64,000 nucleotides of DNA from an uncultured Veillonellaceae bacterium (GCA_945867815.1 CAMBIX010000006.1:48688-112687), one strand, 5' to 3'; shown: positions 45,598 through 55,782, counted from the first letter of the stretch. Notes: generated by a model not told the origin, from the letters alone. Numbers and translations: made by a program.

Positions 45598-47082
45598 TTA
45601 ATTTTCATATATCTTATATAATTCTCGAACATGGGTATCCATATCTTTTAATTTTAAACCTTTTTCCCAATAGTCTTTCATTACGTCATTTTCAATAATT
45701 ATCTCTAACTTTTTATTAAAATCATTTATATCGCCTCCTTTAAATTGAAAAAACTTAGACTTACTTAATTCACTAGCTCCACCTAAATTACTAGCTAATA
45801 CCGGAATTCCTTTACTTTTCATCTCTATAGCTACTTGTGGCAAATTATCTTCCCATAAAACAGGAATAACTCCTAAGTGTATATCTTTTAAAATAAAATC
45901 TAATTCATCATGGTGATAACCATTTTTAAAAAATATACCATGAAATTTATTCCCTAATTCTTTAAGTCTATTAAGAACATATAAATCTTCAGTCCTTACT
46001 GCAAAATATAAATCAATCTTACTTGATAAATTAGGTTTAACTTTATCTAAAGCATCTAAAAGAAAATAAAAACCTTTGTCTTTTCTAGCATATCCCATAT
46101 AAATAATCTTAAATATTCCATCTTTATATAAATTTTTACCATGTTCTAATTGAGAGTCCCCAAATTTTGTTCCAATATAATTTACAAAAACTTTTTCTTC
46201 CTTAATTCCCCTATTAATAATAATAGTTTTTACTCTATCAGAGACAGCAAGAATTCTATCAACATCTAAATTCAACTTAGTCCTAAATTCTTCCATAAAA
46301 CAGTTATATAAATTCTGTTGTATTTTTTCAGTTTTCTTTATCTCTTTTAAATCATTCCATTTATAATTACTATCTTTTATTTTATTTTTATTCGCTTTTA
46401 TGGGGAGCAAATTATACTTTATTTTTCCCAAAATCCTAATAGCTTTAAATGTTTTTTCCCATATTTTTGATTTACTTGATATATGAATTTTCCTTAAATA
46501 ATACGCGATTTCACCTAAATATTTAACATCCTTTGTATTTATTTTAATAGGAACACAACTTACACAATCTAAACAATTATGATTATCTTTACAATTTTCA
46601 TTCTCATTTTTCCATAGATTTACTTGTGGACATAATGGATAATAATTATGCATAGAAAATATTATTTTAGTTTTTGGATAATATTTTTTTAAATCAAAAA
46701 CACTTAAACTCAATCCTTCAAAATTATTAAAATGAATTATATCAAAAGGACCCTTTTCACTAATAAATTTATTAATCACCTCTAATATTTTTCTATCCTG
46801 AATAACTGTATTTATATTATAAAAGTTGCAAAAAGCTGGTGCTACAACTGGTGAATTTATTAGTCTATAAGAATGACATTTATTTCCAAAACAATTAACA
46901 TATTCCTCTATCTTTATATTTTTTGATAAATCATAATCTATTCCTGAATATAGAAAATAACATTCATATTTCCCATCATTAATTATTTTCTTTATTAAAT
47001 TTCTAGTGTATACTGTAACTCCACCACCTCTATTTTCATCATCATCAAACGGACACCAATTATAATATAATATTTTCTTCAT
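45598..47082 (-). CDS. Glycosyltransferase, group 1 (GT4-like), very AT-rich
   Basis: A 494-aa GT-B glycosyltransferase. N-terminal GGGVTVYTRNLIKKI is the usual donor-side glycine loop; the middle has FSMHNYYPLCPQVNLWK followed by a cysteine-rich stretch (CKDNHNCLDCVSCVP), and the C-terminal half has FKIIYMGYARKDKGFYFLLDAL and GVIPVLWEDNLPQVAIEMKSKGIPVLASNLGG, the nucleotide-sugar site. Base composition is far more AT-rich than neighbouring genes, which suggests recent transfer. The CX6CX2CX2C insertion resembles the metal-binding insert seen in some capsule GT4 enzymes. Sugar specificity unknown. Confidence 0.85.
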   Translation of the reverse strand: MKKILYYNWCPFDDDENRGGGVTVYTRNLIKKIINDGKYECYFLYSGIDYDLSKNIKIEEYVNCFGNKCHSYRLINSPVVAPAFCNFYNINTVIQDRKILEVINKFISEKGPFDIIHFNNFEGLSLSVFDLKKYYPKTKIIFSMHNYYPLCPQVNLWKNENENCKDNHNCLDCVSCVPIKINTKDVKYLGEIAYYLRKIHISSKSKIWEKTFKAIRILGKIKYNLLPIKANKNKIKDSNYKWNDLKEIKKTEKIQQNLYNCFMEEFRTKLNLDVDRILAVSDRVKTIIINRGIKEEKVFVNYIGTKFGDSQLEHGKNLYKDGIFKIIYMGYARKDKGFYFLLDALDKVKPNLSSKIDLYFAVRTEDLYVLNRLKELGNKFHGIFFKNGYHHDELDFILKDIHLGVIPVLWEDNLPQVAIEMKSKGIPVLASNLGGASELSKSKFFQFKGGDINDFNKKLEIIIENDVMKDYWEKGLKLKDMDTHVRELYKIYEN

Positions 47083-47125
47083 ACTAAACTCCCTTACTTA
47101 TAAAAATTAACTAATTCTAAATTTA

Positions 47126-47863
47126 CTACTTTTCACATTCATAAGTATTACAAATATCTAAATTAGTTCCTTTCCCTTTACATTGACCCTTTTCAAACCA
47201 AATAACTCTATTACAAACTTCTTTAATAGTCTCAATATCATGTGACACAAAAATAACCGTTGTACCTGTATCCATCATATGCTTTATTCGCTTTTTACAC
47301 TTCTGCTGAAAGTCATGATCCCCTACAGATAAGACTTCATCCACAATCAATATATCCGGCTGCACTTCTGTTGCTATGGCAAAACCTAAGCGCGCATACA
47401 TGCCGCTGGAGAAATTTTTTACCGGTACATCAATAAATTGCTGCAATTCCGAGAAATCTACAATAGACTGAAAATGATCATCTATAAACTGCTTACTATG
47501 ACCCAGCATAGCTCCATTAAGATAGATATTTTCTCTTGCCGTGAGTTCTCCGTCAAAACCGGCTCCCACTTCAATTAACGGGGCAATACTGCCTTTTACA
47601 ACAACACTGCCGCTAGTCGGTTTTAATACGCCTGCAATAATTTTGAGCATAGTTGATTTACCAGCTCCGTTATGTCCAATAAGACCAACGGCTTCTCCAC
47701 GCTTCACAGAGAAAGACACATCATGCAAAGCTGTAAAATTATTAAATTTAATCCGCCCTTTTAATAGACGCACAATATATTCTTTTAAGGTATCAACTCG
47801 CTCTTCCATTAAGTTAAACTGCATCGTTACATGCTTTACTTGTATTATTTCATCATTTAACAT
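47126..47863 (-). CDS. wzt: Polysaccharide export ABC transporter ATPase (Wzt/TagH-like, short)
   Basis: Nucleotide-binding subunit exporting a lipid-linked glycan (245 aa). Walker A GHNGAGKST, signature NFSSGMYARLGFA, Walker B ILIVDEVLSVGD, H-loop VSHD. N-terminal EERVDTLKEYIVRLLKGR is typical of this subfamily. No C-terminal carbohydrate-binding domain, so export should not depend on a glycan end cap. Start taken as the ATG at 47863 (AGGAATT upstream), two codons inside a TTG frame. Lies 31 nt after the permease gene. Confidence 0.92.
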   Translation of the reverse strand: MLNDEIIQVKHVTMQFNLMEERVDTLKEYIVRLLKGRIKFNNFTALHDVSFSVKRGEAVGLIGHNGAGKSTMLKIIAGVLKPTSGSVVVKGSIAPLIEVGAGFDGELTARENIYLNGAMLGHSKQFIDDHFQSIVDFSELQQFIDVPVKNFSSGMYARLGFAIATEVQPDILIVDEVLSVGDHDFQQKCKKRIKHMMDTGTTVIFVSHDIETIKEVCNRVIWFEKGQCKGKGTNLDICNTYECEK

Positions 47864-47894
47864 AACCAATTCCTGCCATACCTATATACCTTAA

Positions 47895-48668
47895 CTACAC
47901 ATACAAAATAAACTCATTCTGCAATCGTCTAAAAGTAAAGCCACCCACAACTAGCGCCCCTACCGTAAAAGCAAGACAAATCATTAACGTATGCCACTCC
48001 GGCAACAATCCTTGATATAAAACTTCACGAAAAAGTGTCAAAAAATAATATAAAGGATTATAATACAACAAAAAACTATATTCCTTAGGAATAATCTGCA
48101 TAGGGTAGAATATAGGCGTTGCATAACTTAGCGCGGTAATAACGACACCATACAAATGATACAGGTCTCTAAATTTAACGACAAAACTGGATAAGAATAA
48201 CCCGACCCCTATACAGAAGAAGAGCATCAAGGCTAACGGTATTATAAAAGAGATAATCCGCCACGACGGATACTGCCCTGTATAACACATAATAATTAAG
48301 ATAGCCGGCAAGGTAAACAAAAAATTGACACAGCTGGATACAACACGCGAAATAGGAAACAGATATTTCGGCACGTATATCTTTTTAATAAGCGATGCAT
48401 TCTCCAATATCGATCCCATAGCAAAGTTAGTCGCCTCTGCAAAAAAAGTAAAGAACACTTGTCCTACTAACAAATAAAGAATATAGTTCTCCACATTAAA
48501 GCGAAATAAGGTTGAAAATACCATAGCCGTAATAACCATCATCAAAAAGGGATTCAACAAGCTCCACAATATACCCAATACGCTGCGTCGGTATTTTTTC
48601 TTAATATCTCGTTCAACTAACTGATAAATCAAAAACTTATATTTATATAGCGTTTTAAGAAATGCCAC
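47895..48668 (-). CDS. wzm: Polysaccharide export ABC transporter permease (Wzm-like)
   Basis: ABC-2 type permease with six membrane helices (257 aa). Conserved: VERDIKKKYRRSVLGILWSLLNPFLMM and KYLFPISRVVSSCVNFLF, and YYNPLYYFLTLFREVLYQG. I place the start at a GTG at 48668, directly after the DUF4422 stop with GGAAAGGG upstream; a longer frame to 48725 overlaps that gene by 55 nt without need. Works with the Wzt ATPase. Confidence 0.9.
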   Translation of the reverse strand: MAFLKTLYKYKFLIYQLVERDIKKKYRRSVLGILWSLLNPFLMMVITAMVFSTLFRFNVENYILYLLVGQVFFTFFAEATNFAMGSILENASLIKKIYVPKYLFPISRVVSSCVNFLFTLPAILIIMCYTGQYPSWRIISFIIPLALMLFFCIGVGLFLSSFVVKFRDLYHLYGVVITALSYATPIFYPMQIIPKEYSFLLYYNPLYYFLTLFREVLYQGLLPEWHTLMICLAFTVGALVVGGFTFRRLQNEFILYV

Positions 48669-48670
48669 GA

Positions 48671-49450
48671 TTATTTCCCTTTCCTCATCTTCCGCCACAA
48701 AAACTGCCCTATCTTCTTTCCCCAATTACGCCGTTCCATAAAAGCTGCCGGTACTTCCTTATAAGGCAGGCGATTCGTATCTATCCATACATCCAAGAGC
48801 CGCTCTGCCAGAAAACCAAAGAGTCTCGGTTCATGCTGCGGCAGCCTTTTTTCTAAACTAAAAAGAACAGCAAACAGCCATGCACAATATTGATCAAAAT
48901 AGTCCTTACGCATGACAAACATATTAAACAGATGTGCTGACCGTCTTTTATCTAAATCTGCAAAGCAGGGACTATAGGCAGGATATATCTCCTCAAGTAT
49001 ATCCCCCACTGCCTGCCAAGACACGGCATCATGGGCATGCCTATAATGCGAAGCAATGGATTCAATATAATAGTGTCTCTTCTTAGGCAATACAATAGGG
49101 ACATCGCTTAAAAGATCCACCCACTCATCCTTTGTTAGGATATCCTCTCTATGCCCGCTAATAAAAAACGGCCTTTCTTTCCTTACAAAATACCGTCTAT
49201 AATGTACACTGCCCACATAATCAGCCCTGCTGTTCTTCCAAGCCCAATAAAGGCCTGTCAACTCACAAAAAACAGGATTCCTGCCGGATATATGAAAGCC
49301 TTCATCATCCCGCTGAATCTGATAAGCCGCCGGATAATTACTGATGTGTAGTGACGGCTTACCCAGCGCCCCCACCTGCAAAGGCAGATAAGTCTCATCC
49401 AAAGGCGCCCAATACGGCTTATGCATGGCAACCAGTATCTGTATATCCAT
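48671..49450 (-). CDS. DUF4422 family glycosyltransferase
   Basis: A 259-aa DUF4422 protein: MDIQILVAMHKPYW at the start, CELTGLYWAWKNSRADYVGSVHYRRYF in the centre and LFNMFVMRKDYFDQYCAWLF later. Members occur in capsule/LPS clusters and are presumed glycosyltransferases. Start overlaps the wbaP stop (TAATG), so the two are coupled. Sugar unknown. Confidence 0.85.
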   Translation of the reverse strand: MDIQILVAMHKPYWAPLDETYLPLQVGALGKPSLHISNYPAAYQIQRDDEGFHISGRNPVFCELTGLYWAWKNSRADYVGSVHYRRYFVRKERPFFISGHREDILTKDEWVDLLSDVPIVLPKKRHYYIESIASHYRHAHDAVSWQAVGDILEEIYPAYSPCFADLDKRRSAHLFNMFVMRKDYFDQYCAWLFAVLFSLEKRLPQHEPRLFGFLAERLLDVWIDTNRLPYKEVPAAFMERRNWGKKIGQFLWRKMRKGK

Positions 49451-50877
49451 TAATAAGCCCCTTCCCGCTTCAGTACCACTAAAACGGTCTTAATCAAATA
49501 GACCACATCAATCCACACCGACCAATTATGCACATACCAGGAATCCATCTGTACCCTTTCTTCATAGGTAGTATCACTACGTCCGTTAACCTGCCAAATA
49601 CCGGTAATGCCCGGTCTTACTAAATAATAATCATCAATATAAATACCATACTTTGGAACTTCCTCTGCTACAATAGGCCGCGGTCCGACCAGACTCATAT
49701 CGCCCTTTAAGACATTCCATAATTGCGGTAATTCATCTAAACTAGTCTTTCGTAAGAATTTCCCGATACGGGTAATGCGCGGATCCTCTTTAAGTTTAAA
49801 TTCACGATTCCATTCCGCCTCCGCTTCCGGATGCGTTGCCAAATACGCTTCTAGTCGCTCCTTGGAATCCACTACCATAGACCGAAACTTATAACAGGCA
49901 AACGACCGGCCATATCGGCCTACCCGCCGGTGGGCAAAGAAAACAGGCCCTTTAGAATCCAAACGCACCATAAGGGCAATACATAAACATCCCAATAATA
50001 AAAGAGGACTGCACACAAGAATAACAATAATATCAAAACAGCGCTTAATCCATCGGTAATAATAACGAGCTAAGTTATTTTTTACATTTAATACCAGCAT
50101 ATTCCGTCCGCTGCCGTCGGCAATGCTTAAATTATTAGCCGGTACGCCCAGCAAATCCGGCACAAAACGTACATTATGTACCAACACTTCCAAGCGATTA
50201 ATAAGCTGTACCAACTCATTAGCCGGAAGCCCCGGCGCACAGACAACGACATGAGTAACACCCGTCTCCCGGATAACTTGCTCAATATCCAAAAAACCGC
50301 CTAAACAAGGCACAGCAGCCGATACAGCCGGTGCCTCCGGGTTATCGTCAATACAGCCGATAACATGGTGATGGGCAAACGGATTCGCCCGCAATTGGCG
50401 TAAATATAATTGCGCCGTCTTACCGGCACCAATCAAAAGATAAGGTACTGAAAAATACCCCTTAGCCAGTAAATATCGTTCCAGACAAAAACGAAAAAAA
50501 AGCACACAAAAAGTCATAAAGACCCAGGCTAACCCCACAAATAAACGAGAGGTTGTCCCCGCTGTATGCCCAAAATACATAAAAATGATAGACAAACCGG
50601 CAGCCAGCGTTATGGCTACTATCACATCCCGCACCTTCCGCCAATACAGCCTGTCTATCTGATAGGCACGGCAAAGAGCCAGCATACCGATAACAAACAC
50701 GGGAACAAGTCCCCATAAATAGAACTCATTAATAGAAAAAGAGCCGCCGTATATAGGCCATGCATATTTACGCACTACATAAGCCAGCGTCGTCCCCAAT
50801 GCGGTAGCTAAGTAATCACTGATTAGCAATGATAGTGTAATAACGCCCAAAGCATATGTATGACAGCTTGCCTTCAT
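49450..50877 (-). CDS. wbaP: Undecaprenyl-phosphate sugar phosphotransferase (WbaP-like)
   Basis: Initiates glycan assembly by moving a sugar phosphate from a nucleotide sugar to undecaprenyl phosphate. The 475-aa protein has four or five N-terminal helices, a CoA-binding-like middle domain (YLLIGAGKTAQLYLRQLRANPF), a further helix near 275-300, and the transferase domain: FFAHRRVGRYGRSFACYKFRSM, RKTSLDELPQLWNVLKGDMSLVGPRP and VRPGITGIWQVNGRSDTTYEERV. The architecture fits the WbaP branch; donor may be UDP-Gal or UDP-Glc. GGAGCAGG upstream of the ATG. Confidence 0.9.
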   Translation of the reverse strand: MKASCHTYALGVITLSLLISDYLATALGTTLAYVVRKYAWPIYGGSFSINEFYLWGLVPVFVIGMLALCRAYQIDRLYWRKVRDVIVAITLAAGLSIIFMYFGHTAGTTSRLFVGLAWVFMTFCVLFFRFCLERYLLAKGYFSVPYLLIGAGKTAQLYLRQLRANPFAHHHVIGCIDDNPEAPAVSAAVPCLGGFLDIEQVIRETGVTHVVVCAPGLPANELVQLINRLEVLVHNVRFVPDLLGVPANNLSIADGSGRNMLVLNVKNNLARYYYRWIKRCFDIIVILVCSPLLLLGCLCIALMVRLDSKGPVFFAHRRVGRYGRSFACYKFRSMVVDSKERLEAYLATHPEAEAEWNREFKLKEDPRITRIGKFLRKTSLDELPQLWNVLKGDMSLVGPRPIVAEEVPKYGIYIDDYYLVRPGITGIWQVNGRSDTTYEERVQMDSWYVHNWSVWIDVVYLIKTVLVVLKREGAY

Positions 50878-50962
50878 TGATACCTGCTCCTTACCTATAA
50901 CTACACTCCATTATCTTTATTCCTGTAACAATTTCATCTTTTATTCATTTTATCATGTTCTT

Positions 50963-50997
50963 AAAAAATAAGGGTGCTACCCCCCCCCTTATTTTTT
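50963..50997. terminator. Bidirectional terminator with poly-C loop
   Basis: Twelve-bp stem with A6 and T6 tails (50963-50974 with 50986-50997). The loop and stem include nine consecutive C (50980-50988), a possible slippage site. Separates the DUF6056-like gene from wbaP. Confidence 0.8.
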
Positions 50998-51069
50998 CAT
51001 ATCGTGTAATTAATAGTCTTATTATTTTAACGTTTTATACGACGTTGGAAATAACACATTCTCAATGAT

Positions 51070-52458
51070 TTAAAAATAATACGCATTTCCACCTTCAGTC
51101 TGTCGATACTCCGTCCGAATGGATTTTACCTGATAATACGAAGCCGCTCCCTTATTCATCCAATTATTCGCATCCGGCACATAATTCTGCAACCGATACG
51201 TAGCGCAAAAACGATTTTTAGGATAGTTAGCATTAATAACAATATTGTCTATCCCCTTATTTTTGTCCTCTTGAATCAATTGTTCATTCTGCTGCCATTG
51301 GTGATAATATTGGGCTATAGCCACACGTCCCTCAATAAAGAATAATTGTATACTGCCTATCAATAACACAGACAAAACAAAGCGCAGCAACGTATCCTTT
51401 CTTTCTTCTTTAAAATAATATTCTATCAGCCAACCGGAAGTAATAATCATAAAAATTGTGTTTTCAAAATATAAACGGCTATGAATCTTTACAGCAACAC
51501 CAATAAGCGCACTAGATAAAATAATTCCTGCTAAAAAAATAATAGCCAAATTCCGAAGACCACTATCTTCTTTAACACGTGGTACCAATAAAACAAAAAC
51601 AATTAATAAAGGCAAGGTTGATTCATAATTTAATATGGATAAGGCATTCCCTACCATTTGATTTACTATAACACCAATAGATGAAGGCTGCCCCAAGCGA
51701 ACAAAATTCCCTGGTGCCAGCCATAAAAAACAGCAACCTATCCCTATCCCAATAATAGAGGCAATAATAAATTTAGGCATTCGATTATATTTACGCTTGT
51801 ACAAATACATATATCCCAAAGCCGCGATAAACACCATTACAGATATATGCTCATTTGACCAACCGGATAAAAACGCTAAAACAAATAGAACGCTCCCCAT
51901 CCACCACGACGTCATCCACTGCATCGGTTTTTGTCCATATAAACGCAAAAAATATAAAAAAAGTAAAGGGATAATTGACAGCCATAAATAATTAGCCGCC
52001 CCGGTTACCCAAAGCAAATCCTGTCCAAAAGCCGGCAAAAAAGCCCATACAGAAAAATTAACAAAAACAAACGTAAAAACTGACCATGTCCAACGACCGA
52101 CAATATTCACATACAACAATAAAACCAACAATAAATAGCCCAGCATGCCTATCCAATTATACAAAGACTTTGGCAGTGACAAAAATACTAATGAAAAGAA
52201 CTCACCGCCTATACGGCCGCCCCAAGTCATATAAAAATGAGCTAAATAAGGTATCCAGTCGACTACCTGGTGCAAATGCCAAACACCTTGAATTTTCAGC
52301 AAATCATCCACCACTAACGGTGTAAGCCGATTAAAAGAAAAGATTAATCCGCCCATCCATACTAAGACAATAAAAAATAATAATGGATAGACATGGCAAC
52401 GTCTAAAAATTTCGTTATAGCTATCCCATTTTTGCGTCATCTTATCCCAATTACACAT
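51070..52458 (-). CDS. DUF6056-like multi-spanning membrane protein
   Basis: About eleven membrane helices over 462 aa. An early acidic pair PLVVDDLL, GAANYLW in a loop, GWSNEHI and LAPGN fit the DUF6056 family, thought to be GT-C type membrane glycosyltransferases or transporters of surface glycans. Function unproven. Start taken as the ATG at 52458 (GTGAGG upstream); a GTG at 52470 is possible. Confidence 0.65.
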   Translation of the reverse strand: MCNWDKMTQKWDSYNEIFRRCHVYPLLFFIVLVWMGGLIFSFNRLTPLVVDDLLKIQGVWHLHQVVDWIPYLAHFYMTWGGRIGGEFFSLVFLSLPKSLYNWIGMLGYLLLVLLLYVNIVGRWTWSVFTFVFVNFSVWAFLPAFGQDLLWVTGAANYLWLSIIPLLFLYFLRLYGQKPMQWMTSWWMGSVLFVLAFLSGWSNEHISVMVFIAALGYMYLYKRKYNRMPKFIIASIIGIGIGCCFLWLAPGNFVRLGQPSSIGVIVNQMVGNALSILNYESTLPLLIVFVLLVPRVKEDSGLRNLAIIFLAGIILSSALIGVAVKIHSRLYFENTIFMIITSGWLIEYYFKEERKDTLLRFVLSVLLIGSIQLFFIEGRVAIAQYYHQWQQNEQLIQEDKNKGIDNIVINANYPKNRFCATYRLQNYVPDANNWMNKGAASYYQVKSIRTEYRQTEGGNAYYF

Positions 52459-52505
52459 ACCCAGCCTCACAAATCCTAATCACTATACTTTATACGATAT
52501 TATTC

Positions 52506-53732
52506 CTATTTATCTTCAACATCCTTATCCGCTGCCTTTAAGGCTAATACCGTACCTAAGATAAACCAGAAAATACGTGTCGGCGCTGATAAATCCATCG
52601 TGAACTCAATAAAACCGAAGATACACACATACCCAATCATTGAAATCCATATAATCAAATCATAAGGATTCTTCGTCTTCTTCCATTGCCTACAGCTATA
52701 AAAGATAAAATACCCCAGCCAATATAAGAATCCTAAGAAACCTATTGTCCCTGTCTCACTGAGCATCATAAAAAAATTATTATGCGCATGATTCAGTCCC
52801 TGTGAATCTTCTTTATAGCTATAATGCCTATGTCCATCGCCATCATACTGCGGCCGCCATTCGCCGAGGCCTACACCGGCAATCGGATTCGTTACATACA
52901 TATCTATCGAAGACCGCCAGCCCCATAATCGATCGGCATTCGACCGATCCGTCGTTGTGTTGGATATAGAGGCAAACCGATGTCCATATTGAGGGTGTAA
53001 AGCAAAAAATCCAACAAATAAAACTATAACAAGACCTAACGGAAGCAATATCTTTTTAGATTTTCGTATATAATAGGACATCGCTGTCGGTACAAGCAAA
53101 ATATTACTAACCCATGAACCCCGGCTTTTATTACAAAGAAAGGCGATGCAAATACTTATACTGGTAAACCAGGCGGCGCCTTTTAATTTCTTTTCAAAAC
53201 GGCCATCACACAAAACAACGATAGCCAGCGGCAGCATAAAACACATCATACTGGCAATGGCCAACTGGCTGCCGCCAAAGCCCCAGCCGCGATTATTATT
53301 ACCTAAATGAAGCAGCGTCTGCACTAACGTAGTCAAACAGTCAAAGCCAAACACAATGAGGAAAGTCCACAGCATATTCACTAAATATGTCCGTTTATGA
53401 ATGAACGCCAAAATAAGCACAAACGGCATCCAGCGCCATATCCACTGAAACCATTCATGAAAACCTGTGCCTATCGCCCCCATAAAAAGTACAGACGGCA
53501 GCATCGTCACCAAAAAAATGCAATACGCTTTATTATAACCCAAAGCCTCCTCTGTAAAATACGGCTTATTCCCTTTATCCGCCGCCTTCCTATGCCGCCA
53601 CCAGCCTACAAAAGCAACCACACAGGCAAGAGCCAACACTATCTCTCCAAAAGCCGTGGATAAACGCGATGTGCAAGCCATCAGCGTCAATATAATCGCC
53701 AAATAAAAATCAAACGATCGTGCCTTTATCAT
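52506..53732 (-). CDS. O-antigen ligase family protein
   Basis: Polytopic protein (408 aa, about ten helices) with the Wzy_C domain: GWRSSIDMYVTNPIAGVGLGEWRPQY followed by the long periplasmic loop and GLNHAHNNFFMMLSETGTIGFLGFLYWLGYF. The conserved Arg and His of ligases are in this loop. Either a WaaL-type ligase or a Wzy polymerase; with an ABC exporter present, ligase is the simpler reading. GGAAGG upstream of the ATG. Confidence 0.85.
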   Translation of the reverse strand: MIKARSFDFYLAIILTLMACTSRLSTAFGEIVLALACVVAFVGWWRHRKAADKGNKPYFTEEALGYNKAYCIFLVTMLPSVLFMGAIGTGFHEWFQWIWRWMPFVLILAFIHKRTYLVNMLWTFLIVFGFDCLTTLVQTLLHLGNNNRGWGFGGSQLAIASMMCFMLPLAIVVLCDGRFEKKLKGAAWFTSISICIAFLCNKSRGSWVSNILLVPTAMSYYIRKSKKILLPLGLVIVLFVGFFALHPQYGHRFASISNTTTDRSNADRLWGWRSSIDMYVTNPIAGVGLGEWRPQYDGDGHRHYSYKEDSQGLNHAHNNFFMMLSETGTIGFLGFLYWLGYFIFYSCRQWKKTKNPYDLIIWISMIGYVCIFGFIEFTMDLSAPTRIFWFILGTVLALKAADKDVEDK

Positions 53733-53771
53733 ACATTACCTTCCCTACTTACCTTACCCAATCCTGTCAAC

Positions 53772-54551
53772 TCATTTACTCCACATCAGTTTTTGCCAAT
53801 GATACTGCAGCCGCAGCCAGTGTACTCGCATTTTCTGCGACCCAGAAAACGAATGATATATCTCTCGAATCGCTTTATCCTTTAATGTTGCTTTTTCTTT
53901 ATTTGTTAAATGCGCCGCCCGTTGCCCCTGTTCTCCTATTGTTGAAATTCGACTGTTTTTTTCAAATAGGGTTACCATTGCTTTTGACAGTGAATAAATC
54001 TTTAATAACCCTAATTTACGATACGTATAAAATGAATCAATTTCAAATTTTACCGGACTTTGTACTTGCAAAATATTGGCAGCCGCCGCACGATTAATAA
54101 TATAACCACATGCTCTTGTACCTGAAAGTTCTTCTAAAATTGATACATCAGAATCTATACTGAAACATATCCTATGCACTTCTGGATACGGAAACAATCT
54201 AATAATGCAAGGTTTTTTATGTCCCATTAAAAATGTATGTATCCCATCAAAAATCTTAGTAAACCCATCTGTGAGTTGTATATCATCTTCAAAAATATAC
54301 ATATAGGGCTCACTAGAATCCAATAACTCCTGATAAATACTTAAATGGGACAAAGCGCACCCCAACTCACCCGGATCTAATAAGCCATAACTTCCATTAT
54401 ACTTTCTTCGTTCTTCTATAGATAATTCTTTTCCCATTATAGCCGTAAAAAAACGTGGCTCTAATCCTTGCCTACGAAAGGTTTCAATAATTGACTGCCT
54501 ACGCTCCGTACTTCCCACCGCATTAATAATATAATGATTAAATACTGCCAT
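53772..54551 (-). CDS. Glycosyltransferase family 25 (LPS)
   Basis: A 259-aa GT25 enzyme: YIINAVGSTERRQSIIETF at the start, GELGCALSHLSIYQELLDSSEPYMYIFEDDIQL containing the DD metal motif, and GTRACGYIINRAAAANIL. GT25 enzymes add galactose or similar sugars in LPS core. Upstream neighbour is the GT9 gene. Confidence 0.9.
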   Translation of the reverse strand: MAVFNHYIINAVGSTERRQSIIETFRRQGLEPRFFTAIMGKELSIEERRKYNGSYGLLDPGELGCALSHLSIYQELLDSSEPYMYIFEDDIQLTDGFTKIFDGIHTFLMGHKKPCIIRLFPYPEVHRICFSIDSDVSILEELSGTRACGYIINRAAAANILQVQSPVKFEIDSFYTYRKLGLLKIYSLSKAMVTLFEKNSRISTIGEQGQRAAHLTNKEKATLKDKAIREIYHSFSGSQKMRVHWLRLQYHWQKLMWSK

Positions 54552-54601
54552 TTTATCTATACCTGTCCGATAATATCCTATCTAATATACTACTTACTAT
54601 T

Positions 54602-55708
54602 TTATATAATCTGTAACATCGTACTAATTTTTTCTCTAACTTTGCTAATTGACGACGTATCATTTTGTATACCGGTAAGAATCTCTGCATACTTACCAGC
54701 CGGTTTATGTATAACCGCTGAATCCGAATAGTCATCAAATAAAGTCAGCACCGGCCGCTCCAAAGCAGCCGCCAAGTGCCCTACCCCGTTGTCTATATTA
54801 ACAACCAAGTGCGCCTTACTTAAAAGATTCATCAACTCTATTAATGATGTCTGCCCGCTCGTATCAATAACTTTTTTATACATTGTCGGCACAAGTACTT
54901 CCTGTAATTTAGGCATGAGTATGGTTTTAATTTTTACCGATTCTTCCCTTGAACCGACTAACACCGCCTGATAGTTATCCTTAACAATATCCTGTATTAC
55001 CCCTATCCAATTCTCAATAGGCCAGGCGCCCTTACTGCCTCGCCGGGACGGGGTAATTACTACATAAGGAGATACTACGGAAAATCTCTCTTTGGCAGAT
55101 ACGCCTCTCAATCTGTCTGAAAGAGTATCCCTTATTAGTACCGGCCGATACTCTGTATAGCAGAATTTATTTGTATCATCCTTATGATAAGATGCATTTA
55201 AGGTCTTATTATCATCCCTCTTTTTAATAACACTTCCGTGTAAAGGCAGCAAATTTGCTGTCTTTACACGTCTTACCACTTCTATAAAAGCTTCATAGGT
55301 CTGATGATGATTTAAATCAAACCCATCTAAAGGAATATGTCGATTAAAAAAATAAGTTCGATCATGCCAACCAAATACAGAGTCCGAGTCTATCCGTATA
55401 GGAATACCTGCTAATCTAACCGCAATAGACGTCCGTTTACGAGGGTCAAAGGTTAGAAACAAATCGAAATGATAAGTCTTTATCTTTTTAGCTAACCGCC
55501 AAATACCACCTATACCACCACCACTTTTATAGGTATAAGTTATTATACCAGCTACCCCAGGCACCTGCGCCAATAAATCTTCAAAGCCTGGACGAATCAA
55601 ATAATAAATCTCCCACTGTGGATACTGACGACGTAAATAAGAGACAGCTGCTGTCGAAGCTACAAGATCACCTAAATTCATAATTCCTTCTAATAAAATT
55701 CGCTTCAT
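54602..55708 (-). CDS. Glycosyltransferase family 9 (heptosyltransferase-like)
   Basis: GT9 enzyme (368 aa) resembling ADP-heptose:LPS heptosyltransferases: MKRILLEGIMNLGDLVASTAAVSYLRRQYP, PSRRGSKGAWPIENWIGVI and LVVNIDNGVGHLAAALERPVLTLFDDYSD. The start is the ATG at 55708 with AGGAGG 5 nt upstream; an open extension to 55732 has none. Whether it moves heptose or another sugar cannot be told. Confidence 0.88.
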   Translation of the reverse strand: MKRILLEGIMNLGDLVASTAAVSYLRRQYPQWEIYYLIRPGFEDLLAQVPGVAGIITYTYKSGGGIGGIWRLAKKIKTYHFDLFLTFDPRKRTSIAVRLAGIPIRIDSDSVFGWHDRTYFFNRHIPLDGFDLNHHQTYEAFIEVVRRVKTANLLPLHGSVIKKRDDNKTLNASYHKDDTNKFCYTEYRPVLIRDTLSDRLRGVSAKERFSVVSPYVVITPSRRGSKGAWPIENWIGVIQDIVKDNYQAVLVGSREESVKIKTILMPKLQEVLVPTMYKKVIDTSGQTSLIELMNLLSKAHLVVNIDNGVGHLAAALERPVLTLFDDYSDSAVIHKPAGKYAEILTGIQNDTSSISKVREKISTMLQII

Positions 55709-55782
55709 TACTGCCTCCTTATATCTCATCAATAGTTACTGTGTAAAATTCTTTATATTATCTAAGACTTATACTAATCATT

